A DNA stretch of 64,000 nucleotides from Polyangia bacterium (GTDB lineage Bacteria > Myxococcota_A > Polyangia > Nannocystales > Nannocystaceae): contig JAUHWG010000026.1 in the NCBI GenBank assembly GCA_030424595.1, positions 62,001-126,000 of the forward strand, given 5' to 3'. The translations under genes were made by a program, and so were the position numbers. The notes under the pieces were generated by a model. That model was not told the origin of the DNA. It saw only the letters and a list, made by a program, of their open reading frames with translations, and did no database searches. Numbering within the stretch: the first letter of the stretch is position 1; every line of letters begins with the position of its first letter. Below, one piece after another: positions 54,019-62,227 of the stretch.

Positions 54019-55568
54019 ACGCCCTGTGGCTGCTCGTCCTCCTCCCCTCTCTGGGCGCGCTCGGTACATCGCTCAGCCGGGGAGCGATCGCGACCGCCTT
54101 CGCTCGGGCGACCGCCGCGGCTACGGCCCTCCTCGCGACGATCATCGCCCTCAGCGGGACGATCGGAGCGGCCGCGGAGCTCCCCTGGCTCCCCGAGCGT
54201 GGCCTCCGCTTCGCCCTTCGCCTGGATCCCCTGGCGATCGCGGGGATCCTGACGGTCGCCTGGGTGACGGCCCTCGCCGCGGCCCACGGCCGGGGTCGAA
54301 CGCTGTGCCTCCTCCTCGTCGGCGAGGCCGCCGGCCTGGTCGCTTGGCTCGCCGACGACCTGGCGACGATGGTCGCGGCCTTCTCCCTGCTCTCGCTCGT
54401 CGCCGCGGCGATGGTCGGCCGATCTCGGCAGACCACGCTTGCCGTACTTCTGCCGCTTTCGGCCGCCGCCGCGTCTCTCACGGTCACCGCCCTCCTCCTC
54501 GGACTCAGCCACCACGAGGCCTCGGTGGGTCAGTGGAGCCTCGGCCTCCCCGCGACCCTCGCCGTTCTCTCCCCGTCGACCATGGAGATCGCGATCGTAG
54601 CCTCGTCGACGCTCGCGGCGCTCCTGCTCGTGGGCGCCTGGCCCCTGCACGGCTGGTGGCGGAGCGCCGCCGAGGACGCCCCGGCGGCCTTCGGCGCCTG
54701 GTTGCCGGCCGTGCTCCGGCCCCTCGGCGTCGGTCTCCTCATCCGCGTGACGATGCCAGCGGCCGCGGCCACCATCGCCGCGATCGCGCCGGCGCTCGCG
54801 CTCCTCGGCGGCGCCCACGTCCTCATCGGCTTGCTCGGCGCCGCCAGCGACCGCGGACCCGGGGCGACCGGACGACGCCACCTGCACCTGGGTCACCTGC
54901 CCACCGGGGCTGCCCTCCTCGGCGTCGCGACCCTCACCCCCGAGGGGATCAGCGGGGCGCTCCTCATCGGCCTCGGCGGTGGGCTCGCCTTCGCCCTCGT
55001 CCACATCCTGGTCCACCCAGCCGGGCGACCCGAGCGACCGGTCCACCGTCTCTTGGCGACGATCGGACTCCTCGGCCTCCTCGGCCTCCCCGGGTCGCTG
55101 AGCTTCGCGGGGGTCCTGCCTGTCGGACTGGCGAGCCTGGGCCAGGGCGCTTGGCACCTGCCGGCCGCGCCGGCGCTGGGGCTCCTGCTCCTGAGCGCGC
55201 CGCTCTTGGGCCTCGCGCCGCTCCTGGCCACGCTCCGCGGCCCTCGCCGACCGCTGACGACGGCCGCGACACCGACGAGCAGCCCTCCCTCTCCGCGAAA
55301 CCTCGGGGTTCTCCTCCTCGCCGCAGCGCTCCTCGTCCTCCTCGGCCTGGCGCCAGCGCTGGTCCACCACAGGATCGGCGCGGCGAGCTCGGCCCAGAGC
55401 CACGAGGTCTACGTCCGCTGGTGCTCCGTCACCGCGGCCCCCCTCCTGCGCGCGCGCAGGGCCCCGGAGAGCGCCCCTGAGGGCTGCGAAGAGCCGCTCA
55501 AGACCCTCCGCGCCCTCGCCCGCGGCGATGAGCCCGCTCTCTTGCGGGGAGACGAGGACTCGCCATGA
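54015..55568 (+). CDS. nuoM: complex I subunit M (NuoM)-like, key residues lost
   Basis: The 517-residue polytopic protein stands in the NuoM position, with a strong AGGAGG eight bases before the ATG. Recognisable family traces are WPLHGWWRSAAEDAPAAFGA then WLPAVLRPLGVGLLIR at about 208-240, matching the FPLHTWLPDAHxxAPTxGSV block, and GRRHLHLGHL for SSISHMG. The helix-5 Glu segment is DDLATMVAAFSLLSL without Glu, and the helix-7 Lys is missing in LLLVGAWPLHGW. The C-terminus has a soluble tail with two Cys. The stop overlaps nuoN (ATGA). A structural role in a reduced membrane arm is the simplest reading. Confidence 0.75.
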   Translation: MNALWLLVLLPSLGALGTSLSRGAIATAFARATAAATALLATIIALSGTIGAAAELPWLPERGLRFALRLDPLAIAGILTVAWVTALAAAHGRGRTLCLLLVGEAAGLVAWLADDLATMVAAFSLLSLVAAAMVGRSRQTTLAVLLPLSAAAASLTVTALLLGLSHHEASVGQWSLGLPATLAVLSPSTMEIAIVASSTLAALLLVGAWPLHGWWRSAAEDAPAAFGAWLPAVLRPLGVGLLIRVTMPAAAATIAAIAPALALLGGAHVLIGLLGAASDRGPGATGRRHLHLGHLPTGAALLGVATLTPEGISGALLIGLGGGLAFALVHILVHPAGRPERPVHRLLATIGLLGLLGLPGSLSFAGVLPVGLASLGQGAWHLPAAPALGLLLLSAPLLGLAPLLATLRGPRRPLTTAATPTSSPPSPRNLGVLLLAAALLVLLGLAPALVHHRIGAASSAQSHEVYVRWCSVTAAPLLRARRAPESAPEGCEEPLKTLRALARGDEPALLRGDEDSP

Positions 55569-57427
55569 CCCTGGAGGGCCTCGAATACCTCTCGCCGATG
55601 GCGATCCTCGGGCTTTGGTCGCTCCTCCTGGTGAGCGTCGCCCGCTGGCGTCCGGAGACCCCTGGCGTCCACCGGATCATCGCCCTCATCGGCGTCGTCA
55701 TGGCGCTCCTCGCCGCCCTCAGCCTGGCCGGCGACCCGGCGATCGACGTCGGCGTCGAGCTGCTGGGCGGCGCCCTGGTGACAGACCCGCTCGCGGCCCT
55801 GATCGACGTCGCGATCCTCGCAGCGCTCCTCCTCGCCATCGCTACGGACCGGCGCTTCGCCCAGGAACCGACCTCGCTCGCGACCGCGGTCGTCGGCACC
55901 GCCGGCCTGACCCTGACGATCCACGCCGCCGACCTCCTGCCGCTCGTCGCCGGCCTCGAGATCGGCGCCCTCAGCCTCGTCGTCATCCTCGGCCGCGAGC
56001 CCGAGCACCGCCCGCTGGCCCTGCGCTGGCTCGTCGGCCAGGGGATCCTCTGCGTCGCCATGCTCTTCGGCGTCGCCCTCATCGTCGCCGCCACCGGCAC
56101 CACCTCGATCGCGGGGATCGGCGGTCGGGCGGCGATGATCTTCACCCGCTGGGGCGCCGGACCGGCCCAGATCGCGGTCGACCTGCTCCGCAGCGGCGTG
56201 CCGATCCCCGACGCGCTCGAGGCCGAGGCCCGCAACCGGGCGGTCACGGCGATGGCACCGGCGGCGCTCTTCCTCCCGGGGATGCTCCTGGCCTTCGCCG
56301 CCCTCGTGCTGCGCTTTGGCGCGGTGTTCGGCCACCGTCTCCTCGTCGGGCTCTACGACCGCGGCTCCGCGGCGTCGCTCCTGCTCTTCGAGGGCGGGCT
56401 CCGCCTCGCCGCGCTGGTCGCCCTGATCCGTCTCTTTGTCACCGGCCTCCACGTCCCCCGCCAGCTCTTCGCCCCCTACGGGTGGTCGAGCCCGGCGGTC
56501 CTGCTGATCGGCGCGACCCTGCTCGTCGGCGGCCTCCTCGCGCTCCGGGCTCGGGAGCTCCGGACATGGTTGGCTGGGCAGGCGGTCGTCGGCGGGGGCT
56601 GGCTCCTCCTCGCCGCCTTGGCCGCCGCCAACTTCTACGCCCACGCCGGTCTTCGCAGCGGTGCGATCACCGTGACCGACCATCACGAGTGGGGCCTGAG
56701 CAGCGGTGATGCCGCGATCGCCGCGCTTATCGGCCTCGCCCTCGCGCAGACCCTCGCCAGCGCCGGCCTCCTCGCCGTCCTCTCTGCGCTCGGCGATCCC
56801 CGCGCCCGCGGGCCGCTCCTCCTCCGCGGCCTCGCGACACGCCGCCCGCTCCTCGCCGCCGCCGCGACCGTGCTCCTCCTCGCCCTCGCCGGCTCACCGC
56901 CGACGGCGCTCTTTATCGCGCGCTTCGAGCTCCTCGCCGCCGTCGCCGGCGACACGAACTTGCCGGTCCGCCTGCTGCTCGTCTTCGCCCTCCTCGCCGC
57001 CGTCGCGGTCACGGCGGGGGCGCTCCGCTTCCTCGTCGAGATCTTCGCCGCACCGCCCGCGAACGAGCCGAGCAGCGAAGGCGCAGAGAGCCGCGCTCCG
57101 ACCGCGGTCGCCGTTGTCGCGGCCGTCGCTGTTGTCGTCACCGGCGTCGCCCCCGAAATAGTCCTCCGCCAGCTCGAGCTCGCAGCCTGCGCGGTCGGTA
57201 TGAACCCCGGACAGCGCTCCCGCGGCGAGCGGTTGGAGGCCCTGCGGTCGCGCTGGTCCGGCGAGCCCGCAGCCGACGACCACGGGGGACCGGCCGACAC
57301 GGATGACGACGCGACGCCGCCCATCGCGCCGACGACCACGGTCCAGACCCCTTCGCCTGCCCTGCGAAATGCAGTAGAGATCCAGCCGATGCCCCCGACC
57401 AAGGTTGACCGGGAGAAGACCCGATGA
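55565..57427 (+). CDS. nuoN: complex I subunit N (NuoN)-like, diverged
   Basis: The 620-residue product keeps more of its family than L and M. VAGLEIGALSLVVILG at about 128-143 retains the helix-5 Glu (LELLSLP in E. coli). LALAGSPPTALFIARFELLA at about 439-458 matches the LAGxPPTAGFxGKF block. The helix-7 Lys segment (KxxAVPFHxWxPDVY) is replaced by FGHRLLVGLYDRGSAASLLL, with Arg or His near the Lys position. A long Ala/Gly/Glu tail of about 90 residues follows the last helix and is unusual for NuoN. Coupled by ATGA to nuoM upstream and plsC downstream. Confidence 0.8.
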   Translation: MTLEGLEYLSPMAILGLWSLLLVSVARWRPETPGVHRIIALIGVVMALLAALSLAGDPAIDVGVELLGGALVTDPLAALIDVAILAALLLAIATDRRFAQEPTSLATAVVGTAGLTLTIHAADLLPLVAGLEIGALSLVVILGREPEHRPLALRWLVGQGILCVAMLFGVALIVAATGTTSIAGIGGRAAMIFTRWGAGPAQIAVDLLRSGVPIPDALEAEARNRAVTAMAPAALFLPGMLLAFAALVLRFGAVFGHRLLVGLYDRGSAASLLLFEGGLRLAALVALIRLFVTGLHVPRQLFAPYGWSSPAVLLIGATLLVGGLLALRARELRTWLAGQAVVGGGWLLLAALAAANFYAHAGLRSGAITVTDHHEWGLSSGDAAIAALIGLALAQTLASAGLLAVLSALGDPRARGPLLLRGLATRRPLLAAAATVLLLALAGSPPTALFIARFELLAAVAGDTNLPVRLLLVFALLAAVAVTAGALRFLVEIFAAPPANEPSSEGAESRAPTAVAVVAAVAVVVTGVAPEIVLRQLELAACAVGMNPGQRSRGERLEALRSRWSGEPAADDHGGPADTDDDATPPIAPTTTVQTPSPALRNAVEIQPMPPTKVDREKTR

Positions 57428-58197
57428 GCAGGCTCGCAAGGCTGCAGCAGCGGCTCATCCCTGCCCTGCCCGTGGTCCGAGCGGGCGCAGCGATCGCCTG
57501 GACCGTCGCCGAGCTCGCCCTCGTCGAGGCCCGGATGCGCCGACGCGAGACCGCCGAGCAAGAGGCGGTCTTCGACGTGGAGATGCGCCGCTGGTGTCGC
57601 GGCCTCCTCCGCGTCACCGGGATCCGCCTCCATGTCTCGGGCTCGATCCCCCCGACCAAGGGCGCGCGCTTGGTCGTCGCCAACCACTCGACCGCCGTCG
57701 ACATCCCGATCATCCTCTCGCTCTTCGGCGGCTCCGTGCTCAGCCGCGGCGACGTCAGCGACTGGCCGCTCCTCGGCTACTGCGCCCGTCGGGCGCAGAC
57801 GATCTTCGTCGACCGAGACTCCCGCAAGAGCGGGATCCTGGCCCTTCGGGCGATCCGCGAGCAGCTCCAGCGGGGCCGGACGGTCTGCGTCTTCCCCGAG
57901 GGGACGACGACCGCCGGCGATGAGCTCCTCCCCTTCTCCGCCGGCGCGTTCGCTTCGACCCGCAAGCTCGACGTCGAGATCGTCCCCGTAGGCATCGTCT
58001 ATCCCCCCGGGACCGCCTACACCGAGGACTCCTTCGCCGAACACATCCGCAACGTCTGTAGCCACAGCCATATCGACGTCCATGTCGCCCTAGGCGCGCC
58101 GATACGACCCGAGGGCAAGGCCCAGGCGATCGCCTCCGAGGCGCAGGCTGCGGTCCAGGGTCTGGTCGCCGAGGCCCGGGCGAACTCGCAGCGCTGA
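57424..58197 (+). CDS. plsC: 1-acylglycerol-3-phosphate acyltransferase
   Basis: The 257-residue protein has the PlsC acceptor and catalytic motifs: VVANHSTAVDIPIILSLFGG (H-x4-D), FVDRDSRKSGILALRAI and VFPEGTTTAGDELLPFSAGA (PEGT). It has a hydrophobic membrane-association stretch near residues 15-35 and no further domains. It transfers an acyl chain to lysophosphatidic acid at the inner membrane to make phosphatidic acid. The start overlaps the nuoN stop by ATGA with GGGAG upstream, so it is the last gene of the operon. Its link with a membrane-complex operon could reflect local lipid supply, but this is inference. Confidence 0.92.
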   Translation: MSRLARLQQRLIPALPVVRAGAAIAWTVAELALVEARMRRRETAEQEAVFDVEMRRWCRGLLRVTGIRLHVSGSIPPTKGARLVVANHSTAVDIPIILSLFGGSVLSRGDVSDWPLLGYCARRAQTIFVDRDSRKSGILALRAIREQLQRGRTVCVFPEGTTTAGDELLPFSAGAFASTRKLDVEIVPVGIVYPPGTAYTEDSFAEHIRNVCSHSHIDVHVALGAPIRPEGKAQAIASEAQAAVQGLVAEARANSQR

Positions 58198-58325
58198 GGC
58201 TTCGGCACCCACGCTCGCGGAGACATCGCGAGCCCTCTGCCCTCGGCGCTCGCGGGCCGAGCTTGCGCCCAGGGCCCGCGCCACATGAGGGTCACGCTCG
58301 CGAGAACGTCTGAGCGCTTAGACGC

Positions 58326-58640
58326 CTAGACGCCGCGGAAGAAGCGGAGCATGCTCTCGAACCAACCTGGCTTTCCAGTCAGCTGCTCGAGCTCACCGTC
58401 GTCCAGGAAGACACCGCCGCAGGAGAAGCACTTGTCGACCTTGACCTGGCGGAACTGGACCTCGGAGAGGTTCGTCCCGCACTTGGGACAGCACATCCAG
58501 TGGAGCTCCTTGAGCCGCTTGAGCTCGCCCTCGCTGAGCGCGGAGTTCCGCCTCCGGGCGTCCTCACGACGCCGCGAGATCTCTTGCAGCTCTGCGGTGT
58601 CCCGCTCCGCGTCGATCTCACCAGGTTGCTTGCTGCTCAT
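58326..58640 (-). CDS. TFIIB-type zinc-ribbon protein
   Basis: From ATG at 58640 the 104-residue product has a charged helical N-terminus (RREDARRRNSALSEGELKRL). A zinc ribbon of the zf-TFIIB family follows: WMCCPKCGTNLSEVQFRQVK then VDKCFSCGGVFLDDGELEQL. Four Cys in CPKC and CFSC bind the zinc. Proteins with this domain alone are common and uncharacterised. It is cytoplasmic and lies 40 bp downstream of the larger zinc-ribbon gene on the same strand, probably in one transcript. Confidence 0.88.
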   Translation of the reverse strand: MSSKQPGEIDAERDTAELQEISRRREDARRRNSALSEGELKRLKELHWMCCPKCGTNLSEVQFRQVKVDKCFSCGGVFLDDGELEQLTGKPGWFESMLRFFRGV

Positions 58641-58680
58641 CGCCCACCACCTTGCCCTTCGGCCCGCCTGTTCGGGGAGT

Positions 58681-61107
58681 CTAGCCGCCCCCGCCGAGCG
58701 GGAGGAAGGGAGATCCGCCGGAGTCGTCCGCGGAGTCCCCATCGGACTCGTCCCCAGCGCTCGCCTTTGCGTCACCGGAACCTGAATCCGCCCCTGAATC
58801 CGCACCTGAGTCGCCGGCCGAGCCAGCGCCTGAAGCTCCGCCAGACCCGCTGCCAGACCCGCTGCCAGACCCGCTGCCAGACCCGCTTCCACCCGAGCTA
58901 GCCCCCCCGCCCGCCTTCACGCCCTTCGACGCGAGGTAGCTCTTGGCCGCCTCGTTGTTCGGGTCGACGGCCAGCAGTCGCTTGTAGAGGTCGATCGCCT
59001 GGGCGTCGCGGTTGAGCTTTGCGGCGGCTCCTGCCGCGCCCGCGAGCGCCGGCTTGTTCTTCGGGGCGATCTTCACCGCGCGGCCGTAGAACGACAACGA
59101 TGAGCCCGTATTGCCCATCTTCATGTAGCCCTCGCCGAGGCACATGTAGGTCTCCAGGTTCATCGCGTTGGCGTCGATCGCCGCGAGGAGGAGCTTCACG
59201 CCTGCGGTCGGATCACCGCCGCGGACCTTCTCGCAGCCGCGCGGGGTGAGGCTCGCCGGATCGCCCGACGCCGCATCATCACCGCCCGAGGGCCGCGGGC
59301 GGCGGACCTTCGGGGTCCCTGCCTTTGGATCGACGACCTCGACAGGAGCCTCATCGACCCCCTCCGCGGCGATCGCCGCCGCCAGAGCGCGGTCGAGCGT
59401 GATCGCCAAGGGCTGATCCGGGACCGTCCGGTTGATGTCGATGACGATCCTCTGCGCCCCCTCCTCGTCGCCGGAGCGCCACAGCGCCAGCGCGTGCAGG
59501 GAGCGGCTCAGGGTCGAGGGATCCTGGAGACCCTGGAGCCCGCCTATCAACCCTGAGGGCACGGGGCCGTCGGCGATCTGCCACAGCGGCGCCGCCTTGA
59601 CGACGAGGCCGAGCTCCGTCGCGGTCGGCGGGACCAGGGTCGCGGCCTCCCCGAGGCGCCCTTCGACGAGGGCGTGCAGGCCCTGGGTCCGGCCCCAACG
59701 CTCCTTGTCGACGACCTTCTCGGCGTCGATCGTCGCCAGGAGATCGGCGGCCCAACGCGCGTCCTCGTCGGCGCGCGAGCGGGCGGTGCCGTTGACGGCG
59801 GTCGGATCGAGGCTCACGGCCGCCCGGAAGGCGACGGCGCGGGTCAGGATCAGCTCGACCTGCGCGAGCTTGATGTCGTCCGCCGACTGCTCGCTGGACT
59901 CGCGCGCGTCGATCATCTTCTGTAGGGTCCCCTGAGCGCGGGTCGTCTCTTCGAGACCGAGGCTGTGGATCGCCCCGTCGACGACGCTGAGATCGACCGG
60001 CGCCAGCTCCTTCGGCGCCTTGTCGGCGCCCACCAGGGCGGGCTGCTGAGCGACCGGATCGCTGCCGCCGAAGATCTTCGCCCGGATCTCGGGGACCCCG
60101 AACATGACGGCGAGACCCGCCGCGACGCCGAGGATCGCGAGCCAGCCAAGGCCGCCCCCCTTGTCCTGCGCGGTCTCGGGGCGCTCCCCGAGCTTCGACT
60201 CAGCCGGCGCGCTCGTCAGCGCCGAGGCCTCCGCCGCGGGGTTTCTCGACGAGGGCTCCGCCGCCGCGGCTGCTGCGGCTGCACCGACGGCTGCCCCGGT
60301 CGCGAGCGCAGCGGCGACAGCCGTGCCCGACGAGGGAGTCCCCTCGGCGACGGCGACCTTGGAGCTGCTCGGCGTAGAGGGCTCGCGGAGGCCGGACGAC
60401 GCACCGCTGGCCTCGCCGAGCTGGCCCCCGAGCTGGCCCCCGAGCTGGCCACTTGTCTCACCGCCGCTCGGGGTGGAGGGCTCGATCGCACCGTCCACGA
60501 CCGAGTCCTTCGCCGCGAGGTCCGCGACGAGGATCGGCTGAGAGCGAGCCGCTTGGCGCCGCTGGACGATCCCATCGCCGACCTTCTCGGGCGCCGGCGC
60601 CGGTGGGGCGCTGACAGCCTTGGTCACCGCGTCGAGCATCGACGCCGGCATGCTCTGCGATTCATCCGCCGGCGAATTGCCGACGCCGAACGCCGGGATG
60701 TCGCCGAGGCCCTCGCCGAACGCCGGCGGAGGGCCTAGCTCACCGCTGGGGGCCGGGGGGTCGTCGAGGGCGCGGAAGACCCGCGGCAGCCCGTCGAAGC
60801 CGACGAAGACCGTCGACAGCTCAGGGAGCTCGCCCAGGCGGAGCCAGTGGCTGCCGGTGCGCGAGATCTGATCGTCAGGGCGGAGCTGGCCGTCCTCGAT
60901 CCACTGGATGACCGTCGCGAGGTCAGGGAGGGTGAAGAGGTGATTCTCAGAGTTGCAGAGCTGCCACGGCTGGTGCACACCCGCGTCGGGGTTGGGCTCC
61001 GCGTGGAACATATGCTCGCAGACCGAGCACCGCAGGGTGACCCCCTCAGGACCGACCTGCTGGGGGTTGAGATCAAACTCAGTACTACATTTGGAGCAGC
61101 GGACGAT
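58681..61107 (-). CDS. zinc-ribbon/GYF-like/TPR membrane protein (AgmX-like layout)
   Basis: GTG at 61107 is preferred because the protein then begins at the zinc ribbon MIVRCSKCSTEFDLNPQQVG and LRCSVCEHMF (MJ0042 type). A GYF-like module follows (VIQWIEDGQLRPDDQISRTG then SHWLRLGELPEL). Then come an Ala/Pro/Ser-rich linker, one hydrophobic helix (LGWLAILGVAAGLAVMFGV) near residue 340, about 350 residues of TPR-like helices, and a Gly/Ser/Asp tail. The zinc-ribbon plus GYF start resembles AgmX/PglI of the Myxococcus gliding machinery, but the rest differs, so a motility role is only a possibility. A TTG 12 codons earlier is the alternative start. Confidence 0.8.
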   Translation of the reverse strand: MVRCSKCSTEFDLNPQQVGPEGVTLRCSVCEHMFHAEPNPDAGVHQPWQLCNSENHLFTLPDLATVIQWIEDGQLRPDDQISRTGSHWLRLGELPELSTVFVGFDGLPRVFRALDDPPAPSGELGPPPAFGEGLGDIPAFGVGNSPADESQSMPASMLDAVTKAVSAPPAPAPEKVGDGIVQRRQAARSQPILVADLAAKDSVVDGAIEPSTPSGGETSGQLGGQLGGQLGEASGASSGLREPSTPSSSKVAVAEGTPSSGTAVAAALATGAAVGAAAAAAAAEPSSRNPAAEASALTSAPAESKLGERPETAQDKGGGLGWLAILGVAAGLAVMFGVPEIRAKIFGGSDPVAQQPALVGADKAPKELAPVDLSVVDGAIHSLGLEETTRAQGTLQKMIDARESSEQSADDIKLAQVELILTRAVAFRAAVSLDPTAVNGTARSRADEDARWAADLLATIDAEKVVDKERWGRTQGLHALVEGRLGEAATLVPPTATELGLVVKAAPLWQIADGPVPSGLIGGLQGLQDPSTLSRSLHALALWRSGDEEGAQRIVIDINRTVPDQPLAITLDRALAAAIAAEGVDEAPVEVVDPKAGTPKVRRPRPSGGDDAASGDPASLTPRGCEKVRGGDPTAGVKLLLAAIDANAMNLETYMCLGEGYMKMGNTGSSLSFYGRAVKIAPKNKPALAGAAGAAAKLNRDAQAIDLYKRLLAVDPNNEAAKSYLASKGVKAGGGASSGGSGSGSGSGSGSGSGSGGASGAGSAGDSGADSGADSGSGDAKASAGDESDGDSADDSGGSPFLPLGGGG

Positions 61108-61205
61108 CACGGCTGGCTCTTGGGAGGGGGCAACGTAGCACAAACGCTCGGCGACGACCTACGGTCGAAGACACCGAGACAACATCTATCGGAGCAGCGG
61201 CGCAA

Positions 61206-61409
61206 CTAGCCGCCTTGAGCCGACAAGACGCCGCCTACGACGGTGACCACGAGAGCGCAGCCGAGAACGAGGCCGAAGAGGGCCATCGCCGTCGGGATCT
61301 TTTTGTGAGGCTCGAGGCCCGCCTCCGCTTTGCAGCTCGGGCACGCGTGGGGGGAGTCGCCGTCGGCGACCGAAATTGCGGTGTGGCACCGAGCGCAACG
61401 GTACTCCAT
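61206..61409 (-). CDS. small zinc-ribbon membrane protein
   Basis: ATG at 61409 gives MEYRCARCHTAISVADGDSP then HACPSCKAEAGLEPHKKIP, a two-CXXC zinc ribbon. One C-terminal helix follows (TAMALFGLVLGCALVVTVVG). At 67 residues it is a tail-anchored type of small protein. An upstream ATG at 61448 adds 13 residues without similarity to the ribbon. It lies 98 bp ahead of the larger zinc-ribbon gene on the same strand and divergent from the two-component genes. Function is unknown. Confidence 0.8.
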   Translation of the reverse strand: MEYRCARCHTAISVADGDSPHACPSCKAEAGLEPHKKIPTAMALFGLVLGCALVVTVVGGVLSAQGG

Positions 61410-61522
61410 GGGGATTGGCGTACGACGGGCCCCAGCCGGTGTCAACACCGGCCGGCCCCTTCCTCCGGGCCGCTCGGCCCCGGGTTATTCCCACCCCGCC
61501 CTGAATATGGCAGTCTCAGGCC

Positions 61523-62227
61523 GTGCGTGTGCTCCTCGTCGAAGACGACAACCGCTTGGCCGAGCGCACAGCGGAGTATCTGCGCGACCACGAGATCGAG
61601 GTCGTCGTCGCCGGTGACGGCGAGCTAGGGCTCGCTCAGGCGCTGCGCGGGGGCTTCGACCTGATCCTCCTGGACCTCATGCTGCCCCGCTTGGGGGGCC
61701 TCGACGTCCTCCGCCAGCTCCGCGAGCGGAGCTCGGTCCCGGTGATCATGCTGACGGCCCGAGGCGAGGAGGCCGACCGGGTCCTCGGGCTCGAGGTCGG
61801 CGCGGATGACTACGTCCCCAAGCCCTTCTCGCCGCGCGAGCTCGTCGCCCGGATCCGCGCGGTCCTCCGCCGGGCCCAGCCGCCGGTCAAGGCTGAGCAC
61901 ACGGCGACCGTCGGGCCCCTCGTGATCGATCGCGATCGCCGACGGGCGGAGATCGACGGTGTCGCCTGCGACTTGACCCCCTACCAGTTCGATCTGCTCT
62001 GGGTGCTCGCCGAGGCCAAGGAGATGGTCCTCTCGCGCGATCAGCTCTACAACGGCGTCCGCAGCCTCCGCGGCGAGACGCCGACGGAGTTCGACCCGAC
62101 CGTAGATCGCTCGATCGACGTCCACCTGTCGAAGATCCGCCAGGCGCTGACGACCGCGAACGCCAACGGTGACGGCCTGATCCGGACGATCCGCGGCGTC
62201 GGCTACGTCCTCTCCGCGACCCCATGA
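61523..62227 (+). CDS. OmpR-family response regulator
   Basis: The 234-residue protein (GTG start) has a receiver domain with the acidic pair in VEDDN, the phosphorylated Asp in LILLDLMLPRLGG, Thr in MLTARGEEAD and Lys in DDYVPKPFSPRELV. A winged-helix OmpR/PhoB DNA-binding domain follows (LTPYQFDLLWVLAEAKEMVL, VDVHLSKIR-type helix as SIDVHLSKIRQAL, RTIRGVGYVL). It is coupled to the histidine kinase by ATGA overlap, so the pair is made together and presumably functions as a cognate pair. Confidence 0.95.
   Translation: MRVLLVEDDNRLAERTAEYLRDHEIEVVVAGDGELGLAQALRGGFDLILLDLMLPRLGGLDVLRQLRERSSVPVIMLTARGEEADRVLGLEVGADDYVPKPFSPRELVARIRAVLRRAQPPVKAEHTATVGPLVIDRDRRRAEIDGVACDLTPYQFDLLWVLAEAKEMVLSRDQLYNGVRSLRGETPTEFDPTVDRSIDVHLSKIRQALTTANANGDGLIRTIRGVGYVLSATP

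Noticed and set aside
52049-55403. Long minus-strand frames opposite nuoL, nuoM and the repeat gene
   Set aside because: They are Gly/Arg/Glu-rich antisense frames produced by GC bias. The plus strand has membrane helices, family motifs and ATGA couplings.
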